NCBI RefSeq assembly: GCF_029844725.1
Contig: NZ_JAOCKJ010000017.1
Coordinates: 1 to 44,506 of the forward strand
DNA from: Pantoea sp. GD03673
Lineage (GTDB): Bacteria > Pseudomonadota > Gammaproteobacteria > Enterobacterales > Enterobacteriaceae
Direction of reading: 5' to 3'
DNA: 44,506 nucleotides
Under the pieces are notes generated by a model. It searched no databases, was not told the origin of the DNA, and saw nothing but the letters and a program-made list of their open reading frames with translations. Position numbers and translations under genes: made by a program. Below, one piece after another: positions 24,883 through 32,793 of the stretch (position 1 is the first letter of the stretch; the number at the start of each line of letters is the position of its first letter).

Positions 24883-26250
24883 TTACCCCCCGAACTGATA
24901 GTTCGACAGCACGCTGTCGGAAACGGATGACGAGAGCTGCTGGCGCGTTTCTGACAGGCTGCGGTCATACTCGGCCAGCCCGTTCTGCTGAACCTGGATG
25001 CGCGCGACGCGCTGGCTCAGCTCATTGCGCACCTGACGCAGGTTCTCGCGAAAGTGCTTGTTCTCTTCTTCGGTATCGAGCGTACCTGCTGCCCCGCTCG
25101 CGGCTACGTCGATCAGGCCGTTGATGTAGGACATCACCATATCGGCTGCGATGTACTCTGCCAGGCTGCTGACCACACTCTGATCCATGCCCACCGACGC
25201 GGAGTCGATGGTGTAGCGCAGGATGCGCACGCGGGTGCTGCTGATAAGCGCCTTTTCGTTATCGTTAAGCGCTGTGTCGGTGCGGCTCTTGTCGAAGATG
25301 TCGTTGAGCATGTCGCGTACCCGGCCGGTCATGCCCTCATCTTCTGAGAGCGTGAGCTCCGCGATCGTGGGCGACAGGCAGGTTGTGTTGTCGTTGCAGC
25401 GGTAGATTTTCTCGGTGCCTCCGTTCAGTAGCGTATTGAACATCGACTCGCTGCCTCCGCGCGGCTGCAGGAACGTCGGGTTGCCATTTGCGTCATAAAT
25501 CACCGTACCGACCATCGACATAATGAACTCCTTCAGCGCGCGATCGTTGCTGAAAAACTGGTTGAGCTTCGTGAACGTGTCCCAGGTCAGGTTGCGGTTA
25601 CGCGGGATGCGCTTTTTCTCTTCGTCGGTCGCCTTATCGAACACGCTGTTAGTTTCTCCGCCGACGCCGCAGCCCTGGCGGGAGGCAGCCCAGTCTGAGA
25701 ACACATCGTGCTTGGTGCCAAGGTCCTGGCAAATCTGGGAACTCGCTGCCTGTGTTTTTGGCCACAGTCCGCCGACGATGGACTGCGCCGCCTGACAGGT
25801 GGAAATATTCATGTTGTTGGTATCCGCCGCGAGCTTCTGCAGGTAGTCCTTAACCGCCTTACACTGCGGGCAGATGGTTTCCAGCCCGAGGTCAAAGGCG
25901 TAGCCGGCGGCGTTGCTCAGGATCTGCTTACCCATGATTTTGATGCTGTCGCTGTTAATGAAGCTGAACGAGCCGAGATAAGCGTCGATGCCGCCGCAGC
26001 CCGACTTAATGTCCGGGAGCGTGACCGAGATCAGCTGGATGTTGCGCACCGGCGTGCGGATAAACAGGTTTCCGCCTGTGAGGTAGCCCGCTGACTGGCC
26101 CTGCCAGGCGGCCGCCTGCGTGTAATTTCCGCCGCCACCGCCCATGTCGTTAAAGAATTTGTTGATGTCGTTCTGCACGTCCGCGATCGCCGCAGCGGAG
26201 AACAGCAGGCCAGCGGCCACGCCTGCACTTAACACAAATTTAGTCATCAC
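24883..26250 (-). CDS. traH: TraH, pilus assembly protein
   Basis: 455 residues (F 458). Signal peptide MMTKFVLSAGVAAGLLFSAAAIA; DVQNDINKFFNDMGG; LPDIKSGCGGIDAYLGSFSFI; cysteines at CPQCKAVKDYL and CQAAQS; C-terminal coiled-coil-rich region (EENKHFRENLRQVRNELSQRVARIQVQQ). Periplasmic, acting with TraF, TraU, TraW and TrbI in pilus extension and retraction. The start overlaps the trbB stop (ATGA). Confidence 0.95.
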   Translation of the reverse strand: MMTKFVLSAGVAAGLLFSAAAIADVQNDINKFFNDMGGGGGNYTQAAAWQGQSAGYLTGGNLFIRTPVRNIQLISVTLPDIKSGCGGIDAYLGSFSFINSDSIKIMGKQILSNAAGYAFDLGLETICPQCKAVKDYLQKLAADTNNMNISTCQAAQSIVGGLWPKTQAASSQICQDLGTKHDVFSDWAASRQGCGVGGETNSVFDKATDEEKKRIPRNRNLTWDTFTKLNQFFSNDRALKEFIMSMVGTVIYDANGNPTFLQPRGGSESMFNTLLNGGTEKIYRCNDNTTCLSPTIAELTLSEDEGMTGRVRDMLNDIFDKSRTDTALNDNEKALISSTRVRILRYTIDSASVGMDQSVVSSLAEYIAADMVMSYINGLIDVAASGAAGTLDTEEENKHFRENLRQVRNELSQRVARIQVQQNGLAEYDRSLSETRQQLSSSVSDSVLSNYQFGG

Positions 26251-26807
26251 AGCACCCCCAGACGCACGGCCAGCGCGAACGATTCATCCAGGCGCTGCCT
26301 CAGCGCCTCCTCACTCATTTCCCCCTGCGACAGCGGGATGGTTACCAGCGACTGCGTGTTGATAATGAAGTCGGTGGGCGTCGCCTGCGGCAGCTCCGCG
26401 AAGAAGTCTTTCAGGATGCCGTCATTCACCGGCATGACCTTCGGAAACACCGCATCGCCCTTGCCGTCAAAGCTGTAAACGAACACACCGATGCCGGTCT
26501 GCTCAGACACCGACTTAAGAGTCGGATTGAAGCGGTGGCAGTACGGGCAGTCAGAGCGAACAAAGTGCACGATCTGCCAGTGGCCCACGTCCACGCGGCG
26601 GCCGTCGCTCAGGTGATACCAGACCGGCTTTGCAGGCGCAGGTTGCGCGTCAGCAGCAGGCGCGCTTTTCGCTGACCGGTTTTCCGGCTGCGCGGGTGCG
26701 TCTGCACCTTCTTTCGCCTGCTCCAGGCGGGCAATGTCATCAATCGTGCTGGCCGTGGCCAGCACCGGCGTAAGCATCAGCAATACGGCAAAGAGTTTTG
26801 ACATCAT
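26247..26807 (-). CDS. trbB: TrbB, periplasmic thiol-disulfide isomerase
   Basis: 186 residues (F 179). Signal peptide MMSKLFAVLLMLTPVLATA, proline/alanine-rich linker, then a thioredoxin fold with active site SDCPYCHRFNP. C-terminal strand GTP is replaced by ATPTDFIINT, supplying the cis-proline. In F it shuffles disulfides in TraN, TraU and TraH. Lies between traF (3 bases) and traH (overlap). Confidence 0.93.
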   Translation of the reverse strand: MMSKLFAVLLMLTPVLATASTIDDIARLEQAKEGADAPAQPENRSAKSAPAADAQPAPAKPVWYHLSDGRRVDVGHWQIVHFVRSDCPYCHRFNPTLKSVSEQTGIGVFVYSFDGKGDAVFPKVMPVNDGILKDFFAELPQATPTDFIINTQSLVTIPLSQGEMSEEALRQRLDESFALAVRLGVL

Positions 26808-26810
26808 GGA

Positions 26811-27584
26811 TTAATCCTCGGGCTGGAAGTCGGTAACGATGTTGAGCATGCGGCGCGCCAGGTCGTCCTGTGTGATAAAGCCGTAGGCCAGCGGCTGATA
26901 TTTCTTCGTGCGAGGCTCAACCAGGTAAATGGCCGGGAAGTGTTCGATTTTCATTTTCTCTGCCTGCCCGGCGTTCTGCCGGGTGTCTGGCAGGTCCGGG
27001 CTGGCGCGTCCGTCCACCGTTACAGGGATAACGGTCAGGCCGTACTGCTCGCTGAACTCCTTCACTACCCCGCCGAGACGGTTATCCAGCGGCTCGTTAC
27101 CGCGATAAAAGAAGAAAACGCCGTAGCGCTGGTTAACGTAGCGGATGGCGGCCTGCTGCTTCTGCCGCTGCTCGGTGTACTGGATGTTGGCGGTGCCGTT
27201 GTAAAATGGATGTTTCAGGCTGTAGTCCAGCTCCGGGTTATCCAGCAGCACTTTCTCCCAGCGCGATGCAAACATGCTCGCCTGATTGACCATCCAGTCC
27301 TGCACGATTTTGTAGCGCCGGATGTTTTCGGTAGAGGGGTGCAGCATCGCCTCATTCATCAGGTTGTCGCGAAACGCCTGCAGGCGTTTCATCTTCTGCG
27401 TGGGCGTCTCCTGCGGCGCGGCAGGTGGTGGTGCAGGCTGCTCTTCCTCATCCTTTTTTACCGGTTCGTTGTACCAGTACCAGCCGACCGCCGGATCGTA
27501 GTTGTAGCCATCGGGCTTTGTTTCCTCTGCCGCGTGCAACGGCGATACTGCAAGCAGCAGCGTGAGGCTGATGAGTTTTCTCAC
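26811..27584 (-). CDS. traF: TraF, periplasmic pilus assembly protein
   Basis: 257 residues (F 247). Signal peptide MRKLISLTLLLAVSPLHA; GYNYDPAVGWYWYNEPV; the helical middle MKRLQAFRDNLMNEAML; and a C-terminal thioredoxin-like domain (RYGVFFFYRGNEPLDNRLGG, HFPAIYLVEP) lacking cysteines, as in F TraF. It works with TraH and TrbB. One base separates it from traN. Confidence 0.94.
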   Translation of the reverse strand: MRKLISLTLLLAVSPLHAAEETKPDGYNYDPAVGWYWYNEPVKKDEEEQPAPPPAAPQETPTQKMKRLQAFRDNLMNEAMLHPSTENIRRYKIVQDWMVNQASMFASRWEKVLLDNPELDYSLKHPFYNGTANIQYTEQRQKQQAAIRYVNQRYGVFFFYRGNEPLDNRLGGVVKEFSEQYGLTVIPVTVDGRASPDLPDTRQNAGQAEKMKIEHFPAIYLVEPRTKKYQPLAYGFITQDDLARRMLNIVTDFQPED

Positions 27585-27585
27585 G

Positions 27586-29430
27586 TCAGTCTCCTGATTT
27601 AAGGCTGTTCTGGATGTCGGATGTGATGCGCTGGTTAAGCGCGTCCTGATCGGGCAGCTTAATGTTGCTGTTCAGGTCGTCGTAAAAGTCGCTGAAGTCG
27701 ATATGATCGAACTTAATGCCCTGCAGCTCAGCCACCCTTATTCCCCGGCAGTCCGGGTTGCTGCCCGAGCCGAAGCTGATGCCCAGCTGATCCCGGCGTC
27801 CCTGCTCCTGCACGATGCGGGCGAGCTTGCTGTCGAAGACGCAGTAGCCCTCTTTTTGCTGCAGGCAGACACCGAGCACTTTCTTCGAGCAGTAAGAGCC
27901 GACCTTCACGACAAGCTTCTTCTCCTTGCCGGTGCCGATTTCCTTTTCCTCGGTGTTGCACTGCGCAAGTCCGGCATCCTGACCCCAGCCGCCGCTTTTA
28001 CAGCAGTTGCTGAAGCCGGCCGCACTCTTGCGGCACGCCATCGCCTTGCCGGTAAACGCCGTGACCGAGTCCGGGTCCATGCCCGCGAAATCTTTTCCCG
28101 CAGCGGCGAGTGCCGCCAGCTGTGATACCGCAGCCTCAAAGTTCTGATTCTGTCCCGCCTGCATCGCCGAGCAGCTGCCGTCTGAGCAGTAAAACTCTGA
28201 GCCGCAGATATAGCCGGTGCTCTTAACGGTGTGCGCACACTGGTAGGTCAGCTTGCTGTAGACGCAGAGGTTGCCGATTTTCTGGGTGCAGGTACGGGTG
28301 CCTTCACTGCAGTTTGGATTGTCGATATAGGCCTGGCAGGTATTGGTGTCGTCTTCGAAAACATTCCACTGTGTGGTGTAACCCCAGCAGTCGCTGTAAA
28401 GGCTGTAGGCCTTGCCGCCCACCGTGACAGAACGTGTGCCGCCCGGATCGCTGCAGACCTCACTCATCTTCACCGCGTCGCCCATGTCTGCCGGGCAGCT
28501 GTCCGTCCACTGAATCCCGGCACTGACCGTATCCCGGACCGCCTCCATCGGAAGGGTGATGCGGACAATCATTTGTCCGCTGGCTAACTGCTTCATGAAA
28601 TTATCAGCGGCCTGATCGTTGTGGCCATCGCTGTTATTGCGTACCAGAAGGCTGATGATCTGCCCCTGCTTTACTTCCTGCGTGGCTATGCTGAATGCGC
28701 CGGAGTAGTTTATTTTGGTCCTGAAATTTTGCCCGAGCACCTGAATGGAGTAATCCAGGCGACCACCGTGATAACCGGGGGCGGACGGATAGAGAAACTC
28801 CCACGTTCCGCTGCTGATGGTGCCATCCTGCGGCACTGTGATGTCGTACTGAATCCAGTAGTTATCGATGCGCCTTCCGCTGACATCACCCGCATTCAGT
28901 ACCAGCTGAGTGTTAAAGGTTTCACGTGACCCGGTCGTCACAATTGTGGCCTTACGCGTACATGACTGTGAGAGTGGGGATGCCATCTCACAATTGTGCG
29001 TCGTGTAGGTGGTTTTGTTCAGCTCCTGTGCCACGCACTGATTGCCGTTCACCCCGGTAATCGCATTCGCATTTTCCCGGATCTCATCGCTGTGTTTCAT
29101 CATGTCCGAGTCGTAGCTGAGCTTGTCCGCCGGGTTGTTCACATAGGATTCCCGGGCCGTCTGCCCGAGTTCCGACTGGCTCAGCTCTGTCTGCCCCTTC
29201 ACGTCGATGTTTGTTGACGTCTGCGTCGGGTCGCCGTAGTAGTCGCGCTGCGGCGCGTCAGAGGTGTAGTTGTCAAAATAACTGTTCGGGTCGGCGCTGG
29301 TTGTGCCGTTAGCCGACTTCGCGGCGTTAATGCCTTCCTGGTTTGAGGCATCCATTGACGCCGCCAGTGCACCCGCTGAAGCGCAGGTCAGCAGCAGGCC
29401 CAGCAGCTTGATGCGGGTTGCTTTTTTCAT
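27586..29430 (-). CDS. traN: TraN, outer-membrane mating-pair stabilisation protein
   Basis: 614 residues (F 602). Signal peptide ending ALAAS; cysteine-rich throughout (for example CVAQELN, CWGYTTQWNVFEDD, CSEGTRTCTQKIGNLCVYSKLTYQC, CRKSAAGFSNCCKSGGWG, CDF-like VFDSKLARIVQEQGRRDQLGI). It binds recipient outer-membrane proteins to stabilise mating pairs. In IncF plasmids the central variable tip (~residues 160-330) sets receptor preference. That tip cannot be classed here without comparison. Confidence 0.95.
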   Translation of the reverse strand: MKKATRIKLLGLLLTCASAGALAASMDASNQEGINAAKSANGTTSADPNSYFDNYTSDAPQRDYYGDPTQTSTNIDVKGQTELSQSELGQTARESYVNNPADKLSYDSDMMKHSDEIRENANAITGVNGNQCVAQELNKTTYTTHNCEMASPLSQSCTRKATIVTTGSRETFNTQLVLNAGDVSGRRIDNYWIQYDITVPQDGTISSGTWEFLYPSAPGYHGGRLDYSIQVLGQNFRTKINYSGAFSIATQEVKQGQIISLLVRNNSDGHNDQAADNFMKQLASGQMIVRITLPMEAVRDTVSAGIQWTDSCPADMGDAVKMSEVCSDPGGTRSVTVGGKAYSLYSDCWGYTTQWNVFEDDTNTCQAYIDNPNCSEGTRTCTQKIGNLCVYSKLTYQCAHTVKSTGYICGSEFYCSDGSCSAMQAGQNQNFEAAVSQLAALAAAGKDFAGMDPDSVTAFTGKAMACRKSAAGFSNCCKSGGWGQDAGLAQCNTEEKEIGTGKEKKLVVKVGSYCSKKVLGVCLQQKEGYCVFDSKLARIVQEQGRRDQLGISFGSGSNPDCRGIRVAELQGIKFDHIDFSDFYDDLNSNIKLPDQDALNQRITSDIQNSLKSGD

Positions 29431-29479
29431 CGGGAGTTCCGGTCAGAGTAAGAGAAGGGCCCGCCGCAGCGGGCAGTGG

Positions 29480-29920
29480 TCAGGGCCTGTTGCGGCAGTC
29501 GCCGCGCTGGCTAATCATGTCCAGCGCCTGGTTCAGCGCCACGTTGCCATACACGATGTCGAAGTGGTCACCACACTTTTTAACCAGCGCCGGCACCTGC
29601 TTCACGCTGTAGCGGTCAAAGCGCACCGGGTCTATCTGCACGCCGCGCACCTTATAGGTGGTGACCATGTACATCATGTACTTCGCGGTCTGCTCCATGC
29701 TGTCGCCAACCAGCCCCCGGAAGTACACCGGAATGTTCCGCGCTTCCGCCGCCTTCATCAGAATGGCCATCTCTTTTTCCGGCACCGAGGCGGACAGGAA
29801 ATAGGCCGTCTCGTTTTCCGTACTGCTGACCTGCGTGCCTTTCGGCGCGTCTTCCGCCTGCGCGGACAGTGCGGTCATCAGCCCGGCGGCAAGCCACAGC
29901 GTGTTGCGTGTTTTCCTCAT
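29480..29920 (-). CDS. trbC: TrbC, periplasmic pilus assembly protein (short form)
   Basis: 146 residues with a signal peptide (ending ALSAQAE) and the F-type TrbC domain: YFLSASVPEKEMAILMKAAEARNIPVYFRGLVGDS and QIDPVRFDRYSVKQVPALV. F TrbC is about 212 residues. Here the region between signal peptide and domain is much reduced, so this looks like a compact version rather than a truncation, since both ends are intact. Confidence 0.92.
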   Translation of the reverse strand: MRKTRNTLWLAAGLMTALSAQAEDAPKGTQVSSTENETAYFLSASVPEKEMAILMKAAEARNIPVYFRGLVGDSMEQTAKYMMYMVTTYKVRGVQIDPVRFDRYSVKQVPALVKKCGDHFDIVYGNVALNQALDMISQRGDCRNRP

Positions 29921-29930
29921 ATTTCCTCAC

Positions 29931-30935
29931 TTAAAGCACGACACAGTTGCGCTTTTTCCAGATGAGATAGCCGTAGTTCTTTTTGCTGTTCGGCATTTCT
30001 TTGCCGGTCTGCCACAGCATCACGTTGCGCCCCAGCGGATGACACGACGCTACGTCCGGTATGGTGTTCACCATCTGATAGCGGTAGCGGCTTTTCGGCA
30101 GGATGACGGACGGATATTCGTAACAGACGGCGGTGTTATACGGCACGGTATCGAGGATCAGCCCTTCGCGGTGCAGCTTGAAGTCCATGCGCTCAGAGAG
30201 CAGCACCGAACTGTTCAGACCGCTCGACTCGTTCACAATGTTGCCGGTAAACGGGTACATCGAGCCGTGTGAGCCGGCACACCAGAACAGCGCATCAATC
30301 GGCTTGCTGACACCTGATGCCACCGCGTCGGCCGCGCAGGCCATCTGCGCAACCGGGTTCGCAAACAGCATCACTTCCGGGTTCAGGAACAGCGCAAGAT
30401 TGTCGTTCTGCCAGGTCGGGTCCAGCTCCGAGAGGTAGCCGATGTCATACTCACCGCCCTGCATACACATCTCCGAGGTAATAATGTTGAGCCAGGAGAT
30501 CAGCGGGTACTTATACCAGTGGACGTGATAGAAGGTGCCGGGGTGCTCATTCGCCGTTTTGGTGCCGGTGCCGGTGCCGGTGTTCGGGATGTTGATGTTG
30601 AAGCCTCCCATGTTCACCATGCAGCCGGGCGAGCGCGTCACATCAGTCATTGCAAACGGCTCCCAGAAGCCAATCGCGATGCCCGGGCGCTCAAAAATGG
30701 GCGGCGGCACCGGACAGAACTGAATGGGCGATGACGGGTTTTCGGTATCCGGCAGCGACCCGGCCGATACCTGCACGCTGCCGATGCTCATCGGGAACAG
30801 GCACTCCCAGCACACGTCGGTGATAGGGTTGACCCAGCGACCGTCGCAGGTCAGGGACGTATTGCCGTTTTCAGCGGCGTTAGCGGGCTGGCAGAACCAC
30901 ACCGTCAGCGCCAGAAATACCGTGCGCCAGACCAT
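29931..30935 (-). CDS. traU: TraU, mating-pair and DNA-transfer protein
   Basis: 334 residues (F 330) from ATG 30935, chosen because it starts the signal peptide MVWRTVFLALTVWFCQPANA and follows a GGGGG ribosome site. Earlier in-frame codons lie inside the preceding gene. Cysteine-rich periplasmic protein: CDGRWVNPITDVCWECLFP, FWEPFAMTDVTRSPGCMVN, FYHVHWYKYPL, FWCAGSHGSMYPFTG. One base after the DsbA-like gene. Confidence 0.95.
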   Translation of the reverse strand: MVWRTVFLALTVWFCQPANAAENGNTSLTCDGRWVNPITDVCWECLFPMSIGSVQVSAGSLPDTENPSSPIQFCPVPPPIFERPGIAIGFWEPFAMTDVTRSPGCMVNMGGFNINIPNTGTGTGTKTANEHPGTFYHVHWYKYPLISWLNIITSEMCMQGGEYDIGYLSELDPTWQNDNLALFLNPEVMLFANPVAQMACAADAVASGVSKPIDALFWCAGSHGSMYPFTGNIVNESSGLNSSVLLSERMDFKLHREGLILDTVPYNTAVCYEYPSVILPKSRYRYQMVNTIPDVASCHPLGRNVMLWQTGKEMPNSKKNYGYLIWKKRNCVVL

Positions 30936-30936
30936 G

Positions 30937-31743
30937 TCAGCCCCCTTTCTTAACGCCGCCGCGTGCTTTTTCCACTGCAGCCTGCAGCCCCTGCAGGCTT
31001 GTCGCACCCGGGATCACGCTGATGTTCTCAGCAGTGGCGCCCTTCACTGGCATAATGAAGAAGGCCGGCGTGCCCTGAATACCGAGCTGCTTCGCAAGCT
31101 GGTCATTAGCTTTAAGCGCAGCGTCAGTCGCCTCAACATCCTCACGCGGTGTGTCAGTCACACCCGCTTTTACCGCTGCCTGACGGATATCCTCATCGAG
31201 CAGCTTTCCTTCATCATGCCCGGTCGCGTAGAGTGCCGCGTGGTAGCGGTGGTATGCCTCTGCGCCGCCCTTTTTATAAACAGACAGGCCGACTTTTGCC
31301 GCCTGCACCGACGTCGGCCAGCGGCTGCCAAAGATCGGCCACTCCTTATAGACGAAGCGCACGTCAGGATTTTTACTGATGAACTGCTCTACAGTAGGAG
31401 CGACCTTCGCGCAGAAAATGCACTGGTAGTCAAAAAACTGGATCACCGCGACATCGCCCTTCGGATGCAGCACCGGTGAGGAAGGGTCATTCAGCAGCGC
31501 GTCCTGGTTTGCAAGCGCCGCTCCGGCTGCTGACGCCATCTGTTTATTCTGCGCCTGGGCCTGCAGCTTCTGGCTCATCTCGATCAGGATTTCCGGGTGC
31601 GCGCGCAGATAGTCTGCCGCGATCTCGCCGATCTGCGCCTTCTGCGCGTCGCTGAAGGCAGCCGCTGCAGTGCCGGTCGTGTCTGCGGTCGCGTACCCTG
31701 TCAGGCTCAGCGTCAGGGCGGCGGTGAGGATTAACTTTTTCAT
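30937..31743 (-). CDS. DsbA/ScsC-like periplasmic thiol oxidoreductase in the tra operon
   Basis: 268 residues. Signal peptide MKKLILTAALTLSLTGYATA. An N-terminal helical segment (DAQKAQIGEIAADYLRAHPEILIEMSQKLQ) resembles the oligomerisation region of the ScsC/Com1 group. A DsbA-type thioredoxin fold follows with active site CIFC in FFDYQCIFCAKVAP and the cis-proline loop IQGTPAFFIM. Likely forms or isomerises disulfides in TraU, TraN and TraH. Classical F has no such gene between traW and traU; TrbB is also present here, so the operon carries two CxxC enzymes. Its neighbours on both sides are within 10 bases. Confidence 0.9.
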   Translation of the reverse strand: MKKLILTAALTLSLTGYATADTTGTAAAAFSDAQKAQIGEIAADYLRAHPEILIEMSQKLQAQAQNKQMASAAGAALANQDALLNDPSSPVLHPKGDVAVIQFFDYQCIFCAKVAPTVEQFISKNPDVRFVYKEWPIFGSRWPTSVQAAKVGLSVYKKGGAEAYHRYHAALYATGHDEGKLLDEDIRQAAVKAGVTDTPREDVEATDAALKANDQLAKQLGIQGTPAFFIMPVKGATAENISVIPGATSLQGLQAAVEKARGGVKKGG

Positions 31744-31753
31744 GTCTGCTCCG

Positions 31754-32404
31754 TTAGCGGTCGGGAAGACCGAATTCAGTAATAAGGAAGAGTTTCTGCC
31801 CGGGTGCCTGCTTCACTTCCGCAGGCACCTGCGTGATGCCGAATTTCTTTGTGATGCTGCCGGTCTGGTCGAAGTAGACCCGGCTGCCAAGGGCCTGCGC
31901 GCTGTCGCGAACGTTGCCGCTGACCAGGATGACGCGGGAGGTTGTCGTGTGCGGCACCTGCTGCTTTATCCAGGCAATCTGCCGCTCGTCATCGGCGTCG
32001 ATGAAGTAAAGCGTCTCGTCAAACACCGGAATGACGTCAAAGGGGTTCACCTTCTGTCCCTTGTGCGCGAACACCACGCCGTTCTGGTCGGCAATGTCGC
32101 GCTGCACCGTAAACGAGGGGTCAAACAGCCGGTGGTGCGTTTCGCGCCCGGTGGTGAGTCCGGCAACCGGCGGCGGACGCATCGCCTCGTCTTCGGCCTT
32201 CTGCTGCATTTCCCGCTCAATGTCGGCCTGCGACCGGCCTTCAAAGTGCTGTTTCAGGTTGTCTTTGAGAACCGCGATCAGGTTGCGCTCGCGAATGTCC
32301 CAGGTATCGCCGTAGGTGCCAAGTTCGGCCGCGCCTGCCTGCAGGCTGAGCATGGTGAGCAGCGCGCTGGCGGCCAGTCGCGCCAGCGGAGTTGCATGTG
32401 TCAT
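31754..32404 (-). CDS. traW: TraW, periplasmic pilus assembly protein
   Basis: 216 residues (F 210). Signal peptide ending LQAGAAELG; GTYGDTWDIRERNLI; helical RSQADIEREMQQKAEDEAMRPPPV; FDPSFTVQRDIADQNG; VFDETLYFIDADDERQIAW; RVYFDQTGSITKKFGITQVPA, all family hallmarks. Periplasmic partner of TrbC, TraU and TraF. Confidence 0.95.
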   Translation of the reverse strand: MTHATPLARLAASALLTMLSLQAGAAELGTYGDTWDIRERNLIAVLKDNLKQHFEGRSQADIEREMQQKAEDEAMRPPPVAGLTTGRETHHRLFDPSFTVQRDIADQNGVVFAHKGQKVNPFDVIPVFDETLYFIDADDERQIAWIKQQVPHTTTSRVILVSGNVRDSAQALGSRVYFDQTGSITKKFGITQVPAEVKQAPGQKLFLITEFGLPDR

Positions 32405-32436
32405 CGGGATGCTCCCGTTGGGGTGATCGGACAGGG

Positions 32437-32793
32437 TTACTGCGGCGGGTTGCCGGCCTTCATCAGCTCAGCGAGGCGCGCCTGAATCTCCGGCGTGGCG
32501 TCCGGCAGGCCAGTAACAACTGCGGGACTCACCAGAATGGCCGCGCCGTGTTCGCTGGCATAATCCGCCGTTGCGGTGGTGACGCTGCGGTCAAAGCGGT
32601 TCAGCAACGCTTTACGCTGGTCATCGTTCAGATCCAGCTTCGCGGTCTGGCGTATAAGCGCGTTGGTCGTGCCCTTCATATCGAAGGTGACCAGCACGGG
32701 CGGCTTCAGCCAGAAAAACCAGGCGGTCGCGCACGCGCCCACGCTCAGCACAACTGACAGGCCGCAGCCCGCCACAAGGTGTCTTGTATTCAA
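32437..32793 (-). CDS. trbI: TrbI, inner-membrane pilus regulator
   Basis: 118 residues (F 128) with one N-terminal membrane segment (residues ~8-30) and the periplasmic sequence VLVTFDMKGTTNALIRQTAKLDL...RKALLNRFDRSVTTATADYA, characteristic of F-type TrbI. The start overlaps the traC stop (ATGA). In F, loss or excess changes pilus retraction. Confidence 0.92.
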   Translation of the reverse strand: MNTRHLVAGCGLSVVLSVGACATAWFFWLKPPVLVTFDMKGTTNALIRQTAKLDLNDDQRKALLNRFDRSVTTATADYASEHGAAILVSPAVVTGLPDATPEIQARLAELMKAGNPPQ

